This document shows, in pieces, positions 43,693 through 52,688 of a stretch of DNA of 64,000 bases. The DNA is from Thereva unica (taxonomy: Eukaryota; Arthropoda; Insecta; Diptera; Therevidae). Positions within the stretch are counted from its first letter, which is position 1, and each line of letters begins with the position of its first letter. A program made the position numbers and the translations under genes. The DNA lies in assembly GCA_949987705.1 (NCBI GenBank), contig OX465284.1, positions 70,789,470 to 70,853,469 on the forward strand, written 5' to 3'. Below the pieces are notes generated by a model. The model did no database searches. It had not been told where the DNA came from and was given only the letters and a program-made list of their open reading frames with translations.

Positions 43693-43695
<3 letters not shown>
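41087..43695. mobile_element. Inverted-repeat element Y inside (TA)n, ~420-bp TIRs
   Basis: TAGGGTGGGTCAAAT opens the element and ATTTGACCCACCCTA closes it. The inverted repeats continue for about 420 bp (41087-41503 and 43267-43695) and contain two related sub-blocks, each with an AACACTTTCAAACAAA and CTATAACTTCT core. A third terminus in reverse orientation ends at about 41687, so a short inner foldback copy may be nested at the left. The centre carries a 167-codon ORF. Both ends meet (TA)n directly. Confidence 0.82.
42398..42901 (+). CDS. C-terminal part of an uncharacterised transposon-associated protein (167 aa)
   Basis: The frame contains FKKIIHIRQNLDGTTLREYK, FNCTDCINMVDL, EPPYTRDIPLEHFEDYY and IQIPCHIHSTERNVQELTRA. 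The IPCH(I/T)QS.ER..Q..T block and the preceding pattern recall the C-terminus of a multicopy uncharacterised protein family of insect genomes whose members look transposon-borne. I cannot give the biochemical role. The first 15 or so residues may be untranslated; a start at the second or third Met is possible. The C-terminus is lysine-rich and short. It lies centrally in element Y, so it is probably a remnant of that element's own gene. Confidence 0.5.
   Translation: MLQLFVMLWQTAGGGVMADKCFFASSESILLSMICDLRKPVHQMAFKKIIHIRQNLDGTTLREYKTLKIHFNCTDCINMVDLDDNNILYEPPYTRDIPLEHFEDYYESDELIINIQIPCHIHSTERNVQELTRASKHVTEKNKPGDLAASAKSREKSPDFTAKKKFQ

Positions 43696-43746
<51 letters not shown>
43696..43746. 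repeat. (TA)n microsatellite, third tract
   Basis: TA dinucleotides directly right of element Y, ending in TATGTGTGTG. Confidence 0.95.
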
Positions 43747-43753
<7 letters not shown>

Positions 43754-44226
43754 AAATTATACCATTTCTTTAAATTTTCCTTTACAACCCAGCTGTCAAA
43801 ATTCTAAATAACTATTTTGAGGTTATGTTTCACCCTTGTTTACTTCTTCTTGGTGAGTTTGGCCGTAGACAGCGAAGTGAGCGGACGTGTGCTGGTCCGG
43901 TCCGTCAAACACGCCCCGCTAAATACAAAATATAAAAAAAATTTTTTTTTCTTTGTGAAAAGTGAAAAAAGTGAAAAAAAAAATCTAAGCCCACAAAAAA
44001 ACAACAACAACAAAACAATAGTGGAAGAAAATACGCGCGGCAGTGTAAAGCGAAGGCCTCATCACCCTTTCTACAGACAAGCGACCGACGAACAGCACAA
44101 GTAAGTTCCCTTTGCTTCCTACCCTCACTCGATTCTCGGACCTGCAAGTGTCGCACCCGAAATCTGTCGGTCGACGAAATTTGCCTCGTTTCAAAAGGCA
44201 TAACACTTTAACGCAGGCAAATTTCG

Positions 44227-47190
44227 TTGACTCTGATGGTTGCGGCAGATGTAATTCCGGGAAATATCTCTAGGAATGTGGCGATTGAACCCGCGCAACC
44301 GAGGTCCTGTTACAAGTCAAGCTTTGTTATTGACCTCTGTAACATTCGTGGACTTCATGCGAACTTCTCTTTTGTTGAGTGCCACTTATTAAACTTTAAA
44401 CCCCCAATCCTCGCACTTAGTGAAACCCAAATATCACCCGATAATGACTTAAGTCAATATCAGATATCGGGGTACACTTTAGTGCATAATCTCTCTCCCC
44501 ATAGGGGCATTGCCATCTACGTTAGGGATGACGTGGCTCATTATAAAATATGCAAAAGCACTTCTTCAGATTTTAACTCACTTTGGATTAAAATCATCAT
44601 CCGAAACCACGTCATATTCTTTTGCTTCCTATACAGAAGCCCTAACATAAGTAACGAAGCCTCCACTTCATCATTTGACACTATTTCCGAACAAATCTCG
44701 GGATTTTTATCGTCCAATCCTGAGTGTGAAATCATCGTTGCGGGTGATTTCAATGTTCACAATGTAAACTGGCTGACTTACTCAAATGGCACCAGTGCTT
44801 CTGGCAAGGACGTCGAGCTCTTTGCAGACATCAATAACTTGCACCAAATTGTGGATCTTCCCACAAGAGTCCCTGATGTTGCTGATCAAGGAAGATATCT
44901 CCTTGATCTTTTCCTTACTTCACATCCAGCACGATATACCGTCACAGTTGATTCACCTCTCGGCAATTCGGACCACTGCTTAGTTAGCGCTAGCTTCCCA
45001 TTCAAATTTCCCACCCCTCCCAAACCAGTCAGAAGAACTGTATGGCATTATGGGAAGGCCAATTGGCTGGGGCTTACTAATTTTTTCCAATCTACTGACT
45101 GGAACCAGTGTTTCCGTAATAAAAGCGTCAACTCTGCCGCTACCAGTATCACTAGAATCATACAGGCAGGAATGCATTTGTTCTTTCCTCATTCTACTAA
45201 ATCTGTGAAGGCTAGGCCCAACAGATGGTTTAATGAGGAGTGTATGAATGCAATCAGAAATAAAGAAGCCGCCTTTCGAGCTTACAAGAGCTTCCCGAGT
45301 GAATCGCTCCGTGCAGAGTATATAAAACTAAGAAATTCCTGTAAAGTCACCATCAGGAATGTCAAAAATTTATTTGACAGCAAGTTGAGAAGTAAACTCC
45401 TTAATGCAACCTCTGGTAGCAAAAACTTCTGGTCCTTGGTAAGTTCCATCAAGAAGAATTTCACCACCTCCACAACTCCTTCATTCATCGACGATGAAAA
45501 GGTGATAACAGACAGAAAATCCAAGGCCGATTTATTAGCATCTCTGTTTGCTTCAAATTCTTCTCTACCCCAAAATGAGACGCTACCCCCGGTCCTCGAG
45601 CACAGCGCTCATTTAATGGACAGGGTTTTCTTCAGGACTCGTGAGGTGTACAGGTGCCTCAAGTAGCTCGATGTCAACAAATCCACTGGACCCGATAATA
45701 TACCCCCTATCGTCTTAAAACAATGCGCCTCACCTTTGGCTAAACCTCTGCGCAAACTTTTTGCCCTTTCATACTCTTCCGGAGTTTACCCAGATTCTTG
45801 GAAACTTGCTCATGTGCAGCCAATACCGAAAAAAGGTAACTCCAGCCTTCCATCCAACTACCGCCCAATAGCAATCACTTCTATCCTCTCCAAAACCATG
45901 GAGACGATAATTAACAAAAAGCTTATGGGATATCTAGAATCCAACCAACTTATAAACGACAAACAATACGGCTTCCGACAAAAAAGATCCACTGGTGATC
46001 TTTTAGTTTGCCTTACCGAACACCTCAGCCGTAGTCTGCATGGATCCGGTGAGTCTAGTCTGGTTGCTCTAGATATCTCCAAGGCTTTTGATAGAGTATG
46101 GCACTCAGCCTTGTTAGCTAAACTCAAAGCTATTGGAATTGACTCGCTTCTCTATAAGTGGGTTGAGAGTTTCCTTTCCGGCCGTTCAATTAAGGTAGTT
46201 TTGGATGGCGTCAAATCTGAATCTCACCCCATCTCTGCGGGGGTCCCCCAGGGGTCAATTTTATCACCGGCCCTATTTCTTATCTTTATAAATGACCTAC
46301 TTTCAATCCCCTCCAACCCACTTCTCAGCTTCGCTGACGACGGTACTCTACGTTACTCGTACAGCTTCGATACAAGACAGACACATGCCAGATCCTGCCT
46401 TGATGATCGTGAACTAATGTTCAACTCTATTAATAACGACATTGAACTTATTATAGAGTGGGGAAAAAAGAATCGTGTTGAATTCAACCCCTCCAAAACC
46501 AAGTACTGTCTTATTTCAAAGAAAAAGATCAACACATCACCATCCTTGACAGTGGATGGCGTGGAAGTAAAGGCCGACCCATCCCTACACATCTTAGGCG
46601 TGACATTAGCCAAAGACTTGCGATGGAATGACCATATATTCCAAATCGCCAAACAAGCATCCCAGTGCTTGGGATTTCTTAAGAGGTGCAGGTTCCTCCT
46701 CCAGCCATCGGCCCGTGCTGTTATTTATAAATCCTACATTCGGCCTCTTCTCGAATACAACTCCCTCATTTGGGGCGGCGCTCCAATAACAACCTTAGCA
46801 TGGTTAGATAAGGTCCAAAAAAGGGCCCTTAAGTTAATTAATGACGATAACGCTTGCTCCACCATCGACGCCCTAATCCACCGTAGGAATGTAGCAGCAC
46901 TGACAAAATTTTATCGCTACTATCATAGTGACTGTTCCTTCGAGTTAAACGCTCTTTTGCCTCCACGGCAATCTTATACCCGCAACACCAGACTAGCCCA
47001 CTCGTCCCATTCCCTGCACCTGCAACTACCCTTTTCACGCACTCAACAAGATATGAATTCGTTTGTAAATAGAACAACTCGACTGTGGAATAATCTCTCG
47101 CAGTCGGTATTTCCGAGCTCCTACAACATCCAAGAGTTCAAACGCAGGGTTCATCACCACCTTCTTCAATACCCTCCCGTACCTTTATAA
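44227..47190 (+). pseudogene. A2 ORF2: endonuclease plus reverse transcriptase, one in-frame stop
   Basis: In 988 codons the only break is a TAG at 45664, where copy A1 has GAG (CLKELDANK). Endonuclease (residues ~35-255): DLCNIRGLHANF, ALSETQISPD (catalytic E), VAGDFNVHNVNW and GNSDHCLV. A linker with ARPNRWFNEECMNAIRNKEA follows. Reverse transcriptase (residues ~480-750): STGPDNIPPIVLKQ, IPKKGNSSLPSNYRPIAI, GFRQKRSTGDLL, DISKAFDRVW, VPQGSILSPALFLIFINDLL, SFADDGTLR (catalytic DD), LGVTLAKDLRW, and a C-terminal region ending YNIQEFKRRVHHHLLQY. There is no RNase H. The start at 44227 is the first ATG in frame with the endonuclease. The protein would perform target-primed reverse transcription if read through. 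The single stop marks very recent inactivation. Confidence 0.93.
45664..45666 (+). other. Nonsense codon in A2 ORF2 (TAG for GAG)
   Basis: Copy A1 reads GAG at the equivalent place (9129-9131), so one G-to-T change made the stop. Confidence 0.9.
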
Positions 47191-47343
47191 TCCCTAACCT
47201 ATTCCCCCCACCCCTCCCCCGTACTAAGCTTACTGCTAGACATTGCACCATGACGTAACAAATGACATGACGGACTAGTAGTACAAAGGGTGACTCCTGA
47301 GCTTAGCACTACCACATAAAAAAAAAAAAATATCAAAAATCGC

Positions 47344-48338
47344 GTTCCATTGGCCACAAGGCCGTACCCAGGAAAAATTCCGGGGGGTTAAAACACCGGG
47401 GGGTCTGGGATGTATGGAATACCCCCTAGTAAGGCAGGGGGTCCAGGAAAATTGACAAAATTTAAGTGTAAAATGACGCATTTTTAGGCCGAGTTTAACT
47501 CTTAATTAACCAGAGTTTAGAGGCAAAAAACTATGGTTTGACTCGAGAATTTTGACTAAAAAGTAAAAGGATATTTAAATCATTAGAATGTTTTTGCATT
47601 AACATATCATATATGTGATCCTTTGACCATAAGAATGTGTTGTCTTCAGAGTTGGAGAACTATAGAAAATTGTGTGCAGCTGGCATCTAGCACTAGCACT
47701 AGCTACAGAAGATCTAAACTAAAAAACAAACGAAACTAACAAACTGAACTGAACAGTGAAACAAAGTCACCGAATAAACTAATGCCCAACCGACTCAACA
47801 GATGTAAATAAATCACAGTCAAAATGGCGACGGCTTTGCTTTTATAGAAGGCCAGTAACAGGAAAGTTACACTAGCGCTAGGCTAGTGCTGGTGGGCGGT
47901 ATGGTAGTCAGAGAGAGAGAGAGAGAGGGAGAAAGAGACACGTTAGCGATACACCTCTTACATAACACATCTACTACTGACTGCATTGGTTGTGAGCAGA
48001 ACAGGCGCTACGCGGGTGGCTGCGAGTAGATTATATAATAGACATGCTGTTTTGCCTGTTTTCACACATGCTTCTCGTGATGCATCAGCAAGGCCAGTTG
48101 CCAGTTCAATTCATAAACACCATTAATTAATTAAATTATGAAATACTTTACTTACAGATAGCAAAATATCAAGAAAATATCATTCTCTTTAATTCAGGAA
48201 AACTTTTGTTTGAAAATACTTATTTCTGGAAAATTTCGGGGGGGGGGGGGGTTTCAACCCCTCTGACCCTCCCCCTGGGTACGGCCTTGATTGACCATGT
48301 ACTCGGGAGTAGAAAAAATCTCCCAATGGAACGCAGCT
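47344..48338. mobile_element. Tiny Harbinger-like inverted repeat split by a hAT
   Basis: GCGTTCCATTGG on the left and CCAATGGAACGC on the right are inverted copies of the terminus seen at 27.66 kb. Without the inserted hAT they would lie about 30 bp apart, so the unit is a very short foldback or two fused ends. Confidence 0.6.
47349..48297. mobile_element. hAT element, non-autonomous (47357-48289)
   Basis: Termini CAAGGCCGTACCCAGG and CCTGGGTACGGCCTTG are inverted repeats. The flanks ATTGGCCA and ATTGACCA form an 8-bp duplication with one mismatch. A G-rich subterminal block occurs at both ends (CCGGGGGG near 47380; a G run at 48238-48251). No transposase fragment is recognised in its 933 bp. 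Confidence 0.88.
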
Positions 48339-48345
48339 AATAGTA
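48333..48345. repeat. Target-site duplication of LINE D, left copy
   Basis: GCAGCTAATAGTA is repeated exactly at 56886-56898. The 13-bp duplication fixes both ends of D. Confidence 0.88.
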
Positions 48346-49567
48346 TATATGTAGATTTTCGAGGGATATCGAATCAGACCACTATTTGCGGGTCCCTTTT
48401 CGTCCCTCTGCCTAGAGTCATCTTATTGGGGTTGCAGTGGGTTGTCCCATTGCTCCCTTGCTTCGACTCCCCTAGTTATCGCAAGCAGCTGATTGAAGGG
48501 AGTCTGCCTCATGTCCTCCATCCAATGGAGTCCAGTTATGGCAGCCCTTTTTCTCGCCACCGCCGGACAGTGACACACTATGTGTGTGGCCGTCTCAGGT
48601 TCCTCCAGGCACATCCGACAGGTGTCATCCTCCAGAATTCCTATTCTTTTTAGGTGATACCTGAAACATCCGTGTCCTGTAATCAGTGCCACCAACCATC
48701 TGAGGGTTCTCCTTTGCATATGCAGGATCCTTCTTCTGGCTGTGGTAATCGGCAACGTAAGCACCATCTTAGCCTGCCTGCACGTGGTCATAGCGTCCCA
48801 CCGTCTCCGGTGTTCCTCAGCGACCCATTTCTCGATGTAGTTCCTTACCAACCCTCTGCCAATGGCAGAGTATGGCTCCGGTCCCCAGAATTCCGAGGTT
48901 GACCCCTGTTTTGCCAGGTTGTCAGCCTTTTCGTTCCCATCGATGCCGGTATGTCCTCTAACCCAAGCTAGCGTCACGTTGTTTTGTTTCGCACACCTGT
49001 TCAGTTTTTGGACACATTCCAACGCCAGAGACGCATTAATATCTGTCTGATTCATGCGCTTAATCACAGCCTGATTGTCCAGTGCTATAAGGATACTTCT
49101 TCCCTGCACCTGACCCTCATTTATGTGATCCAGCGCGTGCAGCAGAGCAAGCATTTCCGCCTGGTAGACTGAGGTGTAATTCCCCAAAGCCAGAGAGCAG
49201 GTCAGATTTAAGTCCTCTGAGAAGACTCCCGCACCTGCTCTGCCGTCAATCATGGATCCGTCCGTGAAGATATATATGTCTTCCGGCCTCCCTTCCGGGA
49301 GCGTTCCGTTCCCTATGAGGGTTTTATGATACCTTTCGGTCACCAGTGGCGGTTCGTAAGGTTCAGGATAAGGGAAGCAATGCCCAAAGCGAACGATAAA
49401 AGTAAAAGCATCGAAGGCTTTATTAACTACAAACACTGAAAAATAACATAGTGGAGTCAAATAAACAAACATATGGAATTGTTTTCAAACTAAAAAAAAA
49501 TGTTTGGAACATGTTAGTTACATCGAATACTATACGAAATGGACATTTTTTACCTCTAACAACCACC

Positions 49568-51144
49568 GCTATGTACAGGGCCGTAACGTGGATTTTGTGG
49601 GCCCTGGGCAAGACCTTCAAATTGGGCCCCCTCAATAAAAAAAATTGAGAAAAAACTTACCATGGCTATAGTTCCTGTTCTTTCACATTTTTAAAGTTTA
49701 GTAGGTATATCACTTAATAAATAAACACAAAATAAGGAATCTTTAAATTGGTCCTGTCCATATTTTTTGTAAATTTTTTTTTATTTTATATTTATGAAGA
49801 AAAACGAATTAAAAATTTATTTAAATTGCATTCTTCTTGCTTTTTTCTCCGCAAACTCATCAATTATATTATTAAAATCTATTTCTTGCACTATGTTAGA
49901 TTCAATTGATATAATAGACAGGTTCGACAAACGCTGTTGTGAGAGCGACAATCTTAAATAGTTTTTAATTAACTTCAGTTTACTAAAATTTCTCTCGAAA
50001 GAAGCGGTGGTGACTGGTAGGGTTAGAAATATTCTTAAAGCAGCCACCATGTTTTGGTACGATTCGACTAATTCGAAATCATGTATAGTCTTGTAATATA
50101 TTTAGAGGAGTGGTTTCTTTCAAATTTTCCACCAGCCCACATACTTGAAATTTAAAACTTTCATTCTCACAGCTTATTTCGTGACTATTCAAATCTTTAT
50201 CATATTTTCTGGATAAATCTGCCGCCGCCTTTTGTAATTCAACAACGCTCATTGATTCTAATGACGAGCCAAAAAGAAAAGAAAAATCTTCACAATTTCT
50301 CTGTGCACGATTTTTGAATGAAGAAGATTTATGAATGAAGTCACAAGAGACTTAGACTTCATTTGTGTCTACCAAGATAGAGGGTTAATGATAGAGGGAT
50401 AGAGGGTGAAAATGTTTGTTACTAGCCTTTTTCCCGGTATTTGCAAAATATAGTGATAGAACATATTAAAAATCACTTCATTTGGTGAAAATTCAGAGTT
50501 TGAACTAAAATAGCCTGAAAATAAACTTGGTTGGCCAAAAGTACAAAAGATCATGATATATTCGTAAAGTTCAATTAAAACCCTTGCGATTTCATGTAAA
50601 ACAAAATTTTTTGAGGTATACACATTTTGAGATATTTTAAGTTGAAAAAAAGCTGTTTTTTTTTTTAAACGCCATTTGAACCATTAGATCTAAAAATTTC
50701 GCTTCGACAATGTCATAAATCGATTACATAAAATTTCCTATCAGAATAGTGTATTTTTACATTTTTTACTGTTCACTATTTGCAAATTTAGAAGAAAATT
50801 CAACTATTGTGAATTCTGACTTCGATAAAAACATAAAATAAAAAATCGATTATAAAAATCAATAGAATCAACGAAAAAATCTTATATTTGGCAAAATTTG
50901 TTGTTTTTAAGTGCAGAAAACGCCAGTGAAGTTGAATTTAAAATCCGTGATGGGCGGGTGGACACTCATGCTGAGTTGGCATGGAATTATCCATATGTGA
51001 TTTGGAATATTCATTAAAATACGAATGAAAATAATTGAGATAATTTTTTATCGGGGTTTCCTGGGCCCCTCTGGGGCCCCCTGGGCCCAGGGCCCTGGGC
51101 AAGTGCCCCTATTGCCCCTGCCTAGTTACGGCCCTGGCTATGTA
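49568..51144. mobile_element. Nested hAT element of 1.56 kb (49576-51136)
   Basis: Termini CAGGGCCGTAAC and the inverted GTTACGGCCCTG, followed by GGGCCCTGGGCAAG-type subterminal sequence on both sides. GCTATGTA is duplicated exactly (49568-49575 and 51137-51144). It carries the end of a hAT transposase on the minus strand. Confidence 0.95.
49817..50050 (-). pseudogene. hAT transposase C-terminal dimerisation domain
   Basis: The frame includes AALRIFLTLPVTTASFERNF, SKLKLIKNYLRLSLSQQRLS and NLSIISIESN. The pattern LP.T.AS.ERSFS.L..IK...R..M...RL..L..I is the C-terminal hAT dimerisation region. The catalytic part upstream is reduced to unrecognised AT-rich sequence, so only this last exon-sized piece survives. 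Confidence 0.88.
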
Positions 51145-51871
51145 AGTTATCGGCCATTTTGTGAAAATTTCATCATTTTGGTCATTCTTTCTAAATATAG
51201 ATGCATATATCTCGGAATGTGTAGGTCCGCAAAATGCAAAAAAATAGAGGCTGTTCGTTATCATTTTGGCTATCAGCGGTTACAATATTAAATTTTTATC
51301 TGTACACCTAACGTCAAAAAAAACTTAAAAAACTGCTAAATTTTAGTTTCTTCGGATTTTTTCAGTCAACTTAATAACTGGTTACAATTTCAGGTCAAAA
51401 TATCTTATTCAAGTCCCAAAAATTGACTTAAAAAAAATTGAAAATTAATTGCCCTTTAATTTTTGTGCATCGCATGAGGTTTTTCCTTTTTTTAATATGC
51501 AGTTTCTTTTATGATGGTGAACAAGAAAATTTTTTAAACTTAAAAAAAGTGAAAAAATCGAATTAAAAGTGAATTTTTGCATTTTGACGAAATAGTTTCA
51601 CTGCTAGCGGGCGTTTTGCGCGTTTTCTCAAATTCTGTTGAAAATTAAAGCGTCCATAGAAAAGCTGTTAAACTATAATAAGCCAAAATCTAAAAAAGAT
51701 AGTAATAGTAAAACCCTATTGTAACCTCCGCCTACTATCATTACATTCTTCTTGCAAAAAAAAAAAACCATTCAGGCAACCCGTACTCAAAAATGCATTT
51801 CACAAAAATATTCTCTATCCTTTAAATCATCATTAAAGAGAATCATAAAAATATAATGGAAGCTACAAAGT
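51145..51871. other. AT-rich interior of the 3.5-kb hAT
   Basis: No ORF or repeat recognised. Confidence 0.5.
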
Positions 51872-52099
51872 TAGAGGTCCCGCCAAAAGAGTTGATGCCG
51901 GAGCGCGCAGCTGGGGAAATTAAAGCTGCACACAAATAAAAATTGCGCACATATCGATAAGAAATGCGCTTATGTATTTTCAAATTTCCCCTTCGAAATT
52001 TGTTGCGACTAGGCTAAGGGACGGGAACGGCATGCGGGGATTCTACTGCGCATGGAAAACGCAACTTTCTCGGCATCAACTCTTTTGGCGGGACCTCTA
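51872..52099. mobile_element. MITE with 27-bp perfect TIRs, TA-flanked (51874-52097)
   Basis: 51874-51900 and 52071-52097 are exact reverse complements starting GAGGTCCCGCCAAAAGAG. TA lies at both outer edges, as with Tc1/mariner-type insertion. 224 bp, non-coding. Confidence 0.85.
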
Positions 52100-52510
52100 T
52101 CAGCTTATATTCAATAAACACCGCCTGCCACCCCACTAGAATATACAATATACAATAGCTAAAGAGAAACTTCACCTATTCTCGATCTCTTTTTTTTTGA
52201 CTCAATCTACAAACGAAAATTCATATTTAAAGAGTCAAAAACAAAATTAAGAAGCAAAATTTTAAGAGCAAATTTAATATTGCTTGAAGCCAGAACAGAT
52301 TACCCGAAAACGAAACCAAAATAACAAAGAGAATATGGTGGATACACAAAATTTCTCTATCTTCCACTTCTGAATTCTCGGTGTTCGGTTCCGAAGAAGC
52401 TGCGTTTAGCTCAGCTTCTGAGGGTACTGTATTAACGCAGACCTTTGCGTGAGTGTGGGTCCAATTAGATTGAATGAGTTGGAGTTTTCACGTTGATTTT
52501 CTGTGGCAAA

Positions 52511-52688
52511 GAAGCTGGATATATTACAGCTTCCCCATGTTGTGTAAGGTCTCGGCCACGATGAGAGCGGCGCCAGGAAAATTTGAATAAGCGCAGAGAG
52601 GCACTTTAGTATTGTCACTCTGCCGCTCGCCGCTCATATCATGTTCGAGGTCTAATCAGCAATGGGAAGCTGTAATATCTCCAGCTTT
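52511..52688. repeat. Inverted repeat pair (~25 bp)
   Basis: GAAGCTGGATATATTACAGC (52511 on) and GCTGTAATATCTCCAGCTTT (52669 on) pair with one or two mismatches around about 125 bp. It may be a degraded MITE; no target duplication is evident. Confidence 0.6.

Larger units (their letters stand above)
43852..47330 (+). mobile_element. CR1/jockey-group LINE A2, near full length
   Basis: The leader (GACAGCGAAG, GGACGTGTGCTG) is shared with copy A1, which sets the 5' end near 43.85 kb. A long ORF follows, then a 3' UTR of about 130 bp and a 13-A tail at 47318-47330. No separate ORF1 with a zinc knuckle is seen in the 375-bp leader, so this copy is ORF2-only or has lost its 5' part. Its target duplication could not be fixed. 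Confidence 0.9.

Noticed and set aside
43817..44104. 95-codon ORF in the A2 leader as a LINE ORF1
   Set aside because: No zinc knuckle, coiled coil or RNA-binding pattern; it begins outside the region shared with copy A1.
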